Below, in pieces: positions 11,285 through 23,485 of a stretch of 64,000 nucleotides of DNA. A program made the position numbers and the translations under genes. The notes beneath the pieces were generated by a model, which did no database searches, was not told where the DNA came from, and saw only the letters and a program-made list of their open reading frames with translations. Origin of the DNA: Coprinellus micaceus (lineage: Eukaryota > Basidiomycota > Agaricomycetes > Agaricales > Psathyrellaceae); the NCBI GenBank assembly GCA_951394405.1, contig OX596336.1:3782001-3846000 (forward strand), written 5' to 3'. The stretch's first letter is position 1. The number at the start of each line of letters is the position of its first letter.

Positions 11285-12996
11285 TTACTTTCGCTCAGCC
11301 TCTGGGTCCTCCGGGGAAGGTGACAGATGGTCCGATATGAACACTTGGTTAAAGGACCCTGACGTATAAACAAGTCGCCCAGAGAAGGGGCAAAATTCGA
11401 TTTGCTTGTCTCGCGTCATCATTGGTGTCAACGCTATATTCATGGTGTGGAGCGCTTCTTCGGGGTTTCCGGTTGTAGAGGAGGGTACTGTCGCCGTACT
11501 CATGACCACGGAACCAGCTTCGGAGCTCGTGCAGAGGAAGAGTTTGTCGTCAAGTTGGAAGACGTCCGTAGTCGACCCGGAGAATGCGTAAGTAGAACCA
11601 TAACCGACGTCCGTGATCTGGACGGGTGCGTGCGTTTGACCTCGAGGTCCTGCGGGCAGATCCTCGGTGATCGAGTACACTCGACAAATGTGATCGTTTG
11701 TACCCTTGAGCTGATCGTGGTACAAGAGGCACATATAGCTTTGGGACGAAGTGCTTTGCTGCCAGATAGAAGGAGAGGAGCACAGAATGGCCCAGAGGGG
11801 ATCGCCCTCCTTGCGATCTTTGATCACGCATAGTTCAACCGCGATCGTGGAGAATTGGGGCCACGCCGAGCAAGGAGGAGAAGGAATATCGGTTGGGATA
11901 CTCCAGGTGTAAATGGTGCCGTTGTTTGAGTATGCTAAGACTGATGTTGAACAGGCATGTATCTGTTCGGAAACGAACGAGGTGAAGATCAGGCAAGCGA
12001 TTGAACGGAAACGGGAAAGGAAAACACACCAATTCAGAAAACTGTGTTCCTTGCCCCTTACGCGTCCACCTGCATCCCGTGTTTTTGATCCAGTCCCATA
12101 CCCCAATAGATCCACCACATTGAAAGGCGACTCTACTTCTACCAGGAACTTGGCGCACCCCTTCTACTGGGCGGGGGGATAGGCGGCCCGGTACTGGAAC
12201 ATGCATCTTCCCTAGCACACGAAAATCGGGTACCGCTGACAACGGATCGATTTGAGCGATGCAGAGCTCCCAGAGATGGGACTCGGATCTGCGAAGTGAC
12301 TGTCAGGAGAAGACGGAGGGCGTTGAGGTGAGTTCAGACCTTCGCTGGGATGCAATCAGGATTTCGTTCCCTTCAGAGGATGGGAAGACTGCTTCCAGGA
12401 AGCCGAGTTTCGCTCCAGCAAGGGGAAAGGGTTCCGAGGATGTCTTTGCAGTGTTATAGCCCAGGTCCAAGAGGTAAACATGATCTTTTGTTGAGACGAG
12501 GAGGAAGCGGCCTCCAGGTACCAGGACGAACCGGTCCACGTGGTTCCAGCCGTTCAGCTTCAGAGGAGGTTTCCATTGAGGGAAGACAATCTGGCGACGT
12601 TGTACCTGAAGCATATATTTCGGGTATGTCTCTGGAGACATTGCTTGAAATCGGCGGAGGAAACGGAACGGGGCAGTCGCCGCATGTTCCAACTCGAGCT
12701 TCGTCATGTCCTCGATTGGAAAAGAGGGCCTGAAGATTCCATTGCGAGCACAAAGCCTGGCCAGTATATCCACCCACACCTCCCGGATTTGGGTAGCATG
12801 GTAGACTGCGCGACATGTCTGGTGAACCGCATGAGCACATGTAATGCGTAGTTGAGGGCATGAACGGGGGTACCTGGCGGGCGACAACGATATCCATCGG
12901 ATTCGCTTGCCGCAAGATACTCGCGATCAACTCGACAGAAAGTTGTTGGAAAGAGCCTTCCTCTGCGAACTTCGTGCATTCTTCGTGGCGACCCAT
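11285..12996 (-). CDS. F-box protein with predicted beta-propeller-like body
   Basis: The ATG is at 12996. Exon 1 (12996-12874, 41 codons) encodes an F-box-like N-terminus, QQLSVELIASILRQANPMDI. After a 55-nt intron, exon 2 begins at 12818 with TCRAVYHATQIREVWVDIL, the second half of the F-box. A body of about 400 residues follows, including LVPGGRFLLVSTKDHVYLLD, with repeated hydrophobic strands like WD40 blades. It ends CPFSGRLVYTSGSFNQVFISD. F-box proteins act as substrate adaptors of SCF ubiquitin ligases. The complete paralogue at 42051-43742 has the same exon 1/2 junction. Later introns are only approximately placed. The stop TAA overlaps a GTAAGT, so an extra 3' exon is possible. Confidence 0.75.
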
Positions 12997-13277
12997 TGTG
13001 AGCGAAAGGTCGAGGACTGGGATCCGTGGTGGTACTAGGTTGTAAAGCCTTGTGGAGGCTGTGACTGTGACATAAAACGAGGCTTGATGTCGACCCGGTG
13101 TTTTCGGGCAGGGTCTCGCTCGTGCATTCCAGATTCAATTTCAAGGCGCCCGCCCGGGCGCATACAAGCCAAGTGGGCGCTCCAATAGTACAAGACAGGT
13201 CAATAAGGTGCTAAAGGTGGGTGTCTACGCGACTAGGTATCATGTTCAAAGACTCCTTTATGCCGGTGTGCCCAAGG

Positions 13278-15793
13278 TTACCCCGACATTCGAGTCGACT
13301 CCGTTACGGGGCCAGCCACAGTTGCAGGACCCGCCGCGGGAGGGGGCTTCAACAAGAAGACTTCTCCAGAAGTATCACTGGAGACGTAAAGGTCTCCATT
13401 TGGCGCGAAAGCCATTCCACAAGGCCGGAAGCAGCCTAATGAAACATGGTGAGAGTCTCTCCAGGACCGAGGGTCGGCTGGACAGATCCTTACCTGCACG
13501 ACATTCTGTCTCGTTATGGTTGAAGAATATATCAATGGTTCCTCTCTTAGATGCTATGAGATCAAGAGCGGGGATCCACTCTCCAGCCTCGGAGTTGGTA
13601 CCGGGAATGGCAACGACTTTGTAGCCCTAGGAACAGCAGGCATCCGGGTCAGACAGACGATACAAGATATCGAGGCCAGTACTCACAAGAGTCTCCGCGC
13701 GAGCCGAGCTTCCGTGCAAAGCCACATAGAGGTTCGTGTCGTCAGGCCGCACGCCAAATTTGATATCCAGCGGTGCGGCATGGGGTGGTAACAGTGCCTC
13801 AGGGGTCGCCGAGTTCGCGTTACACCAAGCATCGGTGTACTCGCTGTTCGGGTCTTGGACAAAGAACTCTCCTACATTCAGCCTTGGATCAGCGTTGGGG
13901 ATGTCGGCTTCGTTCCATACAGAGTAGCAGTATGGGTAGCCTCCAAAGAAGGCTTCGTTGGGGGAGAACGCCTTTCCGACTACGAAATGAAATAAGAGCC
14001 ATGCGACTGGAGGGTCGGAGGGTACCAGCTTACGGCGGTAAATCTTTTCGGCAGGGTTGTCTTCGTGAATGTCGACCTCAACGGCGTCAATGATTCGATG
14101 AGCATCGTCGAGGGAGTTCTCTGACGATGAGCGTAAGCGAGTAACGAGGAGAAAGGCAACCAGCCCACTCGCCAACTGCAAAAATGGACCCGGCCCTATC
14201 TTCAGTGACGCCAACACAGTTTCTCAGCCCATACCTTATCGACCAGGGTGAGCGTTAGCGTGCGCTGGCAGTCTGGATGTTTAAAAGCATGACTTACCCG
14301 AGCACTTTCCCATAGGAGCTGTTGTAAGCGACCCCTCCTTCGGGCAGTTCACGCATATCAAAAGTCCTGATCTGACTCCTCCCGATAACAGGGTCGAAGG
14401 AGGGCAGGTCGAGGTTGCCCTCCGATCCTACACTCAGAGAGATGAAGTCGGGGTACTTGCGTGAGACATGGATGCTACGAGTTATGTGGAAGGAGTTCCA
14501 CATCCTGGGAGGAACATGTTAGCGTTCATGCGCAAATGGATAGGACGAGAATTACCCAGTTACGAGGACCTTTTGGTTCGTGGCGGTCATGGTCTCAGGG
14601 TCATAGTCCCATACCCATGCGACATCAGGGGCGCTAGACGAGAGTCAGGGATCCGGGATATAAGGGGGAGAGCGCGCAATGTGCTCACGTCACAAAAAGC
14701 TTGTTTCCAACGACATCCATCCCATGGTTGAATTGAGGATCGGCAACGACCATCTTTGTACTGATCACACAGCCATTCGAGTCGACTTCGTGTCCAGTAA
14801 CCCCAATATCTCGTTGGAGAACCAGAAGGTGGCCTCTCGAGTCGACCATAATCTGCCTTGGCGCTCCAGCCAAGCGCCCAAGAACGGGTGAGACTTTCCA
14901 GCCATCTGCCGCAAACACAGGGTAGGTCGGCTTCGGTGCTCCAGGGCACAGTGACGGCTCGGTGGGCGTTGGATTCGGGTCGGTGGTGGTTGTCGGTTTG
15001 GGAGGAACCAGAGGCGGGGCATTTAACAACTCAGCCAGCTGGATGTCGTATGTCGAGGATCGGGCATCGGCTGGGCTCATGCCGTGCATGGAGGCTTCGG
15101 TGTGTTGGTAGAGCGACGAACTAGGATTGGAGGGGTCGACGGGCTTGATAGCAGCGTGGGTTGCATAGCCGAACAAGCCTACACCATTGAGGTTGATACC
15201 GCCGGTGCCGCCAGTCCATGTCGTGCAGTTCTGGGGAAGGTCAGACCGTGGAGAAGGGAAAGCGAGATGCAGCGTACCTCGCACCGATATACAATTCTTT
15301 GGTGTGTTCCGTTGGAGCCGGACGTGCCCAAGATGGTCAGCTTCGGACCGGCGTAAGGCTGAGGAGGAGAGAACGACCTAGTGCGAACGTCGACGTCAGT
15401 CGATAGGTGGGCATAAGATCAGAATGTGAGTGCTGACGGTGCCATCCGAGAAGAGACCACGGCCTTGTCGTCGTCATTGAGCCAACCCACGATTAGGAGG
15501 TTTTGTCGCATCGACCCTCCTAGGGAACTCCCAATCCAACCTGAGCGAATCGGGGCGATGAATAGGCCGACAAACTCATCTCTGCCAGCGGGAGGGAACA
15601 TGTAACCCCAAGTGGTGTCAAGGTGAGCCTCATAGTACACTTGGAAGCACGCGCTCGTCAAGCCATCGCAACGGCGCGTAGTTTGACTGACGACGAGCAG
15701 AACTGGGGGACCTTCAGTAAAGTGATCAGGCAAGAAATGGTGAGGCTTACCTTGCAAAGCAAAGACGCACGAGACCCCCAAAAGCCAGGCCAT
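13278..15793 (-). CDS. Secreted AA8-AA12 quinohaemoprotein (pyranose/sorbosone dehydrogenase type)
   Basis: Starting at ATG 15793 the product has a short hydrophobic signal peptide (MAWLLGVSCVFALQ). A cytochrome/DOMON (AA8) domain follows, recognisable by DTTWGYMFPPA, FVGLFIAP, GWIGSSLGGSMRQNLLIVGW and a CE-NCTTW cysteine pair. A Pro/Thr linker (about 14940-15000) leads into a PQQ-dependent dehydrogenase (AA12): YPVFAADGWKVSPVLG, GAPRQIMVDSRGHLLVLQRD, and the terminal FRPCGMAFAPNGDLYVSSDT. Fungal enzymes of this layout oxidise sugars and pass electrons through the haem domain, for example to lytic polysaccharide monooxygenases. At least eight exons are needed. No CBM1 domain is visible at the end. 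The upstream in-frame ATG at 15835 would spoil the signal peptide. Confidence 0.8.
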
Positions 15794-17055
15794 GTCGTAT
15801 ACCGTATACCTGGCGCTCAGTATGGTAGTTCGCATAGCGGTAAACTGGTGAATATATAGCTCATTTAATAGAAACGGGGCATCGTCGGCAATGAGTGTCG
15901 ATTAGATCGTACATCGGAAATTTGAATAGCGCGCCCTTGTTCCCTTTAGACACGACGAAGCAAGCTTGCGAAGGACGGAGCGCGCCACTACCCATATTAT
16001 GAGAGTTCTGACTGCGGATAATACCAAATCTAGTCTCCGGGGCGAGGGAGGAATCATGGTCACAAGTCGCCGTCGAGCACACGACGCTATTTTGAGGTTT
16101 GTTGCCTAAACGTATCGGATGTAGGTCGATGTTTGGAGCTGGCCTCAGCCTTCGAAGTTCCCAGTGTGGCCCAGCCTTGACATGGAGGCGCTGATTACGG
16201 ATAAACTGTAGAAGAAAGGGGGCGACGAGGTGGGAGAAGGCAAGAAGTGAAGCCACGCGAGATGATGGGACGCTTGGACTTCTGAGGTTGCCATCACCCA
16301 TCATCACCTAGTCGACCAATGGGACTTCTGGAGTTAGCAATGGAGTCGCTGGGCTTCTTGAATTCACAAAGCTAGCTGTTGAGTTCTGTGGGAGTCAAGA
16401 GGTAGTCGAGAAGGCTCTGCTACTTATAAAAGGACGTGGTCTGCATGGCGACTCGGCTGTCAAATGGTGCTGTTTCTCGGCTGCGTGCATCCGGATTTTT
16501 GTGACATCAAAATTCTGCCTGTGAGTTCTTCCACTAGTTCACGATGAGTGCTTGAGCGCTGGAATTCTCCTATCGGACTGGATGCAAAACTGGCCCAGCC
16601 ACTGGTTTCGGATATCTCGAGGGCCGTTCGCGTTGGATTCGTTCTGAGGGAACCCTGGTGTGCCAGTGGGTGGGTACGACGAGCCCCACACGATGACGCT
16701 ATGTAAATTAAGTCGACGAGGACAAGGGACAGGCGATTTGGTCTAAGCTGAGGGAGGAGTCAATGGTCCAAGGGGCGAATGTCACTCAGGCTGCCAGAAA
16801 TTCCCACTGAAGTTAGGTGGCACGAATATTTGGGCTTGTTTGGTGTTGCATTAGCCACGCTGGATCCGAGTCGTGTGGGCGCCTATTTTACGGAAGTGAT
16901 TGCAACAGTCCCGCACACGCTCCCACGGCACCTTCAAGTTTGTCCACTCAGCCAACACTTGTAAGAGGGCAAGGATACAACGTACCTGTCAGGACTTACG
17001 AGGCACTTCCAGACCACGCCCAGACGGCAGGGCAGCGAGCACACGTTGGGTTAGC
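15794..17055. other. Gap upstream of the AA8-AA12 gene and of array copy H
   Basis: No gene could be supported. A TATAAAAG box lies at 16425-16432 on the plus strand without an obvious transcript start partner. A 148-codon minus-strand frame at 15861-16307 has no recognisable features. Confidence 0.5.
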
Positions 17056-18269
17056 ATGGCAGCGACAACAGGTGAGCAGGACAGCACTCGGATTCACTGC
17101 AGCGAGCCTTGAAGGGGTGGTACACTAATCATTTCAAAAAGAAGTCCCCAGCACCAAGCTCCTTATCGAGGGCAGTGTCAGGATGCAAGACCACCAGTTT
17201 GTGAAGCAACTCACCGCCATCTTCTGTGATGGACTCTTTTCCTACACCGAAGAAGCGACAGCCGCCAGTATCATTGAAAAGAGCCTCCAGCTCTGTGATG
17301 GATCCCGCGACACACTTTCTGACATTGTCCAAACCAAGTTCTTCGCCAAGCACTCCCCTTTCTTCCTCACGATCGCCAATCGCAGGGCCGATGGCGGACT
17401 CAACCCTCTCGTCTCGCGCAAGACGGTGCCCCCATTACTATCGGAATTGTTCAATCTATGTGGAGAGTTGAAGGAGGAGATCCAGGAGGAGATCATGCAA
17501 GCTCTCTACGTTCATTCTGAGAGCGAACTCTTCGACGCCCTGAAAGTTCACCTGCCACTATTCGACAGGCAGCGTCCCCAGTCATTCTTCCACAACGATG
17601 AAGAACAGCCAAGCCTCAGAGCGACGACGCTAGGGCCAGATGGCTTTACTATATCGATTAAGATTCCTCGGTTTTATCATAGGATTCTCATTGACAAAGA
17701 AGTGGCGTTTCAGTTCCTGGCCATCGGTGCGAGACCCTTTATACCTTCATCTGCATCCCTGTGCTCACGAGTCCGCGGCATGGCGAATTCATAAAGGGAG
17801 CCTGTGGACCCTTCTCGCACTCCCGGTAGAAGAAGGAGGGCCCCAAGGAGAAATCCTAGCCTGGAAATTCGAATTGAGAGAGACGCACTCGAAGCACACG
17901 TACACAGGACGTCCGATTCAACGATCCATAAACGTCTCTATGAAGCCTGCCTATGGTCAGCCTTTGTTTTGCCTGAAAGTCTAGCTCTGCTATGGCATAT
18001 GCAACTGATATCACCACACTTCCAGGATCAGCATATACAGAAACCTTTGTTACCAAGTGCACGCCGGTGCCTTCCTTGGCAACCATGGGCCTCAGGGGCG
18101 CGATGTCACAGTTTCACTCGTGAGTGACGTCCATTTGCCTTTGTGAGGCTGTTGGTTCAAACTGTTTTACAGCAATCCTCTCATCGCTGGGGCGAACCGA
18201 GAGCTTTCTGGCCAGATCAAGGTTGACGACTCTCAAGTAGCATCGGTGTGGAGAACACGAGAATCCTGA
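17056..18269 (+). CDS. Array-family protein, copy H (complete, 316 aa)
   Basis: Exons 17056-17071 (16-nt micro-exon, MAATT), 17142-17726, 17797-17955, 18026-18119 and 18173-18269 total 951 nt with family phases. The core diverges more than in copies D-G: KSLQLCDGSRDTLSDIVQTK, then HSPFFLTIANRR and PPLLSELFNLC, then SIKIPRFYHRILIDKEV. The tail NPLIAGANRELSGQIKVDD runs on ten residues past the usual end to TGA at 18267-18269. It lies about 6.4 kb from copy G, separated by the F-box and AA8-AA12 genes, so the array predates or spans those neighbours. Function unknown. Confidence 0.85.
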
Positions 18270-18584
18270 ACGGGAATCTCGCGTTCCCTTCACATGACCG
18301 ATACGGGAGCAGTCTTCCTTTGTTTCCCATTTGTGTCCGTGATCCCAAAACTCTGGATTTCGTATATATCGACCGTAGCGTACCTGTACCTTTTTTCTTA
18401 GGTTATACCTCACCCCCACTTTCCCTCCTTCGCTCCAGATGTCCCCTCCCAATTCATCTTCTTTGACGAGAGCTCTCGAGACCGGTTCAGCGACCCCCTG
18501 AACACCCCTCAGCGCTTCTTGCGCGCTTACATCGGGCCCAGCGAGTCCAGTCCCGTTAGGTTGGGGCGGCTTGCTTGGGTGTAA
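18270..18584 (+). other. Unidentified coding-like segment after copy H
   Basis: From about 18402 to a TAA at 18582-18584 one frame reads like a genuine terminal exon (PSQFIFFDESSRDRF, then RFLRAYIGPSESSPVRLGR). An upstream open stretch reads LPLFPICVRDPKTLDFVYID. Joining them needs an unusually short intron (22 or 40 nt) or a one-base shift, so it may be a decayed gene end. I do not recognise the protein. Confidence 0.35.
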
Positions 18585-18700
18585 GGGGCGGGCACCTTGG
18601 GGTCATTGAGGCAAGCTACCTTTAAATTGCGAGAGTTGAGGATAGGGACCTAATGTACACATACAAATACGCGCCCAGCTATGAGACTTTCCCCAGGCCG

Positions 18701-21700
18701 TCACGCAGTCCTCACACCCCTCTCCAGCACTCCCAAATCTACAATCTCGTCCATCCCCCCTTGGTTGACTAAATCCAACAAATCACCCACTGGTTCTTTC
18801 TCGCTTTCTGAAACAAACCTCAATAGACTATTAAACACCTCAGTGCGCTGCCTATATCTCTCGCTTGTCAACGAGATCGGACCATTCAGAAATGCTCCAT
18901 CCGGGTCTCCCATATCGCCGTGAGTATCCCCCAAATCGACGCCCATGGCGGTCGAAGCGGTACTGGCTGACGACGTTGAGGTGGTACTGGCCATAGCTTT
19001 GGCAGCGGCGATCTCAAGCGGGTCGATAATCCCCCTGAGTGTCTTTGCAGTCCCCCGATGTTCATATGTCATACGTATGTCACCGTCGGCGTCTACGTCC
19101 AGCGTAGACTCCCCATCTGCTTCCCCAGGCAGCTTGCTTGTCCACCCGGCACTCCCAGCTTCTGAGTTTCCTTCTCCCCTTGAGCCTGAGGGATCCCGTG
19201 AGCCAACGAATGGTGAGGAAGAACCAGACCTGTCGGACGAAGTGGACATTGTCCGAGTGAGTCGTGCGGGCAGCGAGAGAGCTGAGTGCGATGCGGGGGG
19301 TGCGAGGAGGTGCGTGAGCAGGGATCGGAACGTTTCTGCCTCGCTGGGACTGCTGTGGTCGACTACAGTTGAGACTTCTGCTTGGAGAAACTGAAGGGCT
19401 TTGACGGGCGAGCCCTGTTCGCACATCTCCCGGAATCTGCGCGTTCACATTTCAGCAAAGAGGGTTGTTAAGGAAACAAGTCCACACGCACTGTTGCCGT
19501 CGAACATGAAACCTTGCCTGCCTTACAATCTCCTGCACACCAGGTCTCCTCAATTCCATCATCCACAAATCGTCCAGCCTCCTATCCTTCGGTGACACAT
19601 CACCCTGCTCCCCCTCCCCGGCTACCACTCCACTCCCACTGCCCTCTCCTGGGGGGCTGGGCGTCTGCCTTGCACTCGAACTCGCGCTTGCATCAGCACT
19701 CGAGGGCCCACTTCCATCCGCACTACCAGATGATGCCCCTACGATACCCCCAGCATTCCCCCCATGAAGGAAAACGCGCTTAGAGCCGGGGTGGTATACA
19801 GCCTGGTGTGCGAAGCGAGGTACGGGAATCTGGTCGGCGGGGCTATCGGGGTGTTTCTCAAGGCGGAACCATTTACCAGGTTTGGTGTCGTAGCGGAAGA
19901 CCCAGTTGGAAGTTGAGGAGCGGAGGACGGTATTCTTAGACGAGCCGGCTGGGTTCCGCGTTAAGCCGCAGAAGCTTGGGGGGTAAGGTCAGTTGTTGAT
20001 GGGGGCTAAAGTGGGAATAGACGGCATACACATAAATCTCCTTGTACAAAGGGTCGATCACCGCTCTCTGGGTGAAGCAGGGGTCCGGCCCGCCCGAGCT
20101 AGTAAAGTTCGAGAAAGTTTCCGTCGAGGTGTTGGTAGCGATATCGTAGACATGCATATCCGAAAGGTATCGTTCTTCTCTCTGACCGCCGAAGATATAG
20201 AGTTGCTTCGTCTTCGGCTCCAAGACCATGGAATGGCCTGCCAGGAACCCGAGATTAGCACACGGAAGCCTGAAATGAACACGATATACTAACCAAAGCG
20301 TGGGGGTATAATCCGAGGGCCAGACGAGCTAGACAAATTGGGGTCGGTGGCTGCGGGCCTAACGAAGGTTCATCAGCCAGGTATACTGAAGTCGTTGGCT
20401 ACACACAGAATTGACAACTTACTGCAGGAGCTTCCATTTGCTTAGTCGGACATTGTAACTGTACAAACCCGAATACTTCGCCTGGTCCCAATTCCCATCG
20501 ACAACTCTCCCTCCGGACACATACAGGATCTGCGCCTCGCTATCCATCACCATCTGGTGATCGAACATGAGCGGCGGACCACCGGAAGACTGAGCAAAAC
20601 TTCAGCTATTAGGGAATAGATTGTGCTATGATCAAGGGCTTACTGCGGTGTCGAAGGAGAGGAACACCCATTTCCCCGCATCCAGCCCGCGAGTTTGATA
20701 TCGGTAAAACTCAGAGCAGTACGTCCTCGTCGCGGATGAAGGGATCTGTGGTGTCGCCGTTGGAGTGAACTGCTGGCGAAGAGGAGACTGGGCCATAATG
20801 TACGGCATGCCCGTTGCAGGGTTGAAGTTGACCTGGCTGGGCTGACCAGTCAATGCTGCAGCAGTAGCTGTCCTCGCCATCGGCACCCTAACATCATCGT
20901 CGTTGAGTCGCCCCAGAAGGTAGATGTTCCCCGTTTTCACATCGAACACCATCTTGTGGCACGAACGCGGCCCGGGGGCGTTATGCTCCTGCGCCGTACT
21001 GTGGCTCAAGATCTTCCACTTGTCCTTCGGAATATCGTACACCCAAAAGTCGTCCAAGCTCTTCCGGCCGTCCCACCCCCCAAATAGATAGACTAGCTGG
21101 TTCTCCGGGTCCATGCACATCGCGTGCCCGCCTCGAGGCGAGGGAATATCGCCATCGGCATCAGTCCCTGTCAGTCGTGTCCAGACAGCCTGGGGTTCGC
21201 AAGAATGGATGTACTCCGTGAAGAGGCCAGCGTCGGACATTGAGAGCAAGAGCTGCTCCGCACGTTCCCAGTTGCCCTGTCGTACGAGGCTTTCGTGCAA
21301 CCGCGTGATTAGAGGGTTCTCAAGCTTGATGTCGGAGCGTTCGATGATCGACTGGTACGGGGAGAGCAGACGCCGTTGCCGGAGATGCTTTAGAATGTGC
21401 CGCAGGACGGTGAGCTCTCGGTGCTGTGATGTGTGAGCGTGGGTAAGAGGCAGGTGCGCAGAATGTACCTCTTCGTAGGTCGCCGTGATCTTCTCGACAT
21501 ACGTCGGGTCGCTCGCACCCTTGAGGGCGATGTGCCATATTGAAACGTGGTACGCCTGTCCGTGGGCGCTGCGGGCGTCATTCAGGTGAGCGACCGAGAA
21601 GCCCAATACCACCTCCCAACCTCACCTCAAGGGCTCGATCTTGACATATCGTGTTGGCACCGGGACTCCTGCGCTGTTCACATGGGTGATGTTGAACGTC

Positions 21701-22182
21701 TCTGGCTCAGGGTTGTTCTTGAGACCAGCCTGCAGTACCTGGGTCATATTGTCGGGGGCAAGCCCGACATAGATTTTGAATTCCTTCACGTTGCATGGAT
21801 GGGCTACGGGCAGTCTCAGAAAGGGCCTTATTGAGAAGCTTGATAACACACTCTGCTTGTACTGAAGGTGACCACAGTCAATCGGCAATATCTGACCAAA
21901 TCGTCAAGCTCACTTTGCCAAATGTGACCTGTTCTGCCTCAGGCCCGGCTGTGAGCGCAGGATGGGAAACAGCGGTGTACAAGGCTCACTTAGTATGGCT
22001 GGTGTCTCTAAACGCAGCAAGATCCATTGCTTCCCATTCCCCTGGTGCGCCCCGCTCCATCTACTCGATTGTTCTTGTGGTTTGTCAACGAGGATGTTCT
22101 CTGGTGCATATCTGCCGCTGTGGGGCGTCGAGTCAGCGATTGTATAAGTCAGAACGCCATCTTGGGACGTAGTGCTGGACAT
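18701..22182 (-). CDS. MKLN1: Muskelin-like kelch-repeat protein
   Basis: From ATG 22182 the product begins with a discoidin-like domain (LTYTIADSTPHSGRYAPENI, then NGKQWILLRLE and NVKEFKIYVG). It continues with a LisH/CTLH-like helical region around ERSDIKLENPLITRLHESLV and WERAEQLLLSMSDAGLF, then kelch repeats (PSPRGGHAMCMDPENQLVYL, YLFGGWDGRKSLDDFWVYD). The C-terminal extension contains KALQFLQAEVSTVVDHSSP and a Ser-rich segment. This order is that of muskelin, a subunit of the CTLH/GID-type E3 ubiquitin ligase in animals. Many short introns split it, and I placed only the outer ends firmly. The stop is at 18701-18703. The orthologue call is solid; complex membership here is inference. Confidence 0.87.
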
Positions 22183-23485
22183 CGCTCCAGAGACTTAGGG
22201 AGGAAGATGTAGCTCGAGGAGAAGATGCCACGCAGTGGCCCAGCTGCACGAGTTGAATGATGGACAAAAATGGAAAATCAGTCCCACGGTTAATGTTCAT
22301 GGGCGCTTAACGCTAGAGCCAGATACTCAATGTTCGAGCCTGTTCAAGCTAGCTGAGACTGGATGAGGGCTCGGAAGAATTAGAAGGGGCTATCATTCGA
22401 AACAGAGATCTAAGAGTGATTTCCCCTGCCTTACCGACTGCCATGAATGCATATGAATGTCCCATGAAAGGCCAAACAGCTTGTGAAGGAGATCTTCGCA
22501 GAGCTGGGCACCCTTCGAGACTTACTTCAAACTACGAAAATTAAGAGTTTAGCAGAGACTACGTAGTAGGCGCTGCGGCTGACTTGCAACAGGAGTCACT
22601 ACGACTTGACCGCGGCCAAGTCAAAGCAACCCGGCTATCACATGTCCAGCCAGCCGGATCATCCCAATTTGGACTCTGCGGGCGACCCCAGCGACCGACT
22701 TGGACGGTGACGCAACCCTCACCTGGACGTCCACTACGATGAGCACCGGCGTGTGAGGCCATGCTTTAGCAATCCTAATGACTGGTATCGAAGGGGGTTG
22801 GTTATGAACGCCTTTGACACCATGCGTTTAGCAAGGGATCTTATCTCGCCTGTGCTGTTGTCAACGCTTGTCGTAAGAGAAACCCACATTGGAAATTCGG
22901 GCGCTCGAGGGTTCAAATTGCTCTCAACATCTCCGCGTCACCACTGTTCGGCAAGCCACCTACCTGCAGGTGCGTACGCACCTCATCGTACTACTTGGAT
23001 CGTTGTACTTACATGAGAGCCATGCTGGGCAGCTTCCAGGATAGTCACACGATTAGGCACACATCTCATGAGGAGGTGTGCTTCTTTTTCTCATCCACCG
23101 CGCCGCTTCGTCTGCGTTCTAGCAATTATCTTCAAGCACGCAATGGAAACGGGCACAGGCTTACCTTTCCGGCATATGCACCTGTCGTTTCCATGAGCAG
23201 CCTCGGGCTGCCACCTGCACCAACGGGCGCATTTGATTTTGAGCGACCACAAGTGGCCGAGTTCTCCATGTCGCTCACCCAAGGGCTTCATGTGCTTTCA
23301 TGTGTAGCGCTGATTGTCCGCTTCTTTTGCTTGGTAACCGCATGCAGAAGTGATAGCATGATCTAAATCAAGAACCTCTCGAGCGACTTATAATCCTCGG
23401 CCCCACATCCACGAGAAGTCAGGCGTCCTCCCGCAATTGGAACCACCTTCCCCTCTTTCTTTTCGTCCCATCGTCGTCGCTCACG
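22183..23485. other. Divergent spacer between muskelin and subtilase 1
   Basis: About 1.3 kb with no supported gene. GGGCGCTTA lies at 22301-22309. It must hold the promoters of both flanking genes. Confidence 0.5.

Noticed and set aside
15861..16307. 148-codon minus-strand frame upstream of the AA8-AA12 gene
   Set aside because: No domain and no splice continuity with the downstream gene; composition looks random.
18380..18401. 22-nt GT-AG intron joining the unidentified exon at 18402
   Set aside because: Far shorter than any other intron in the window; too short for normal splicing.
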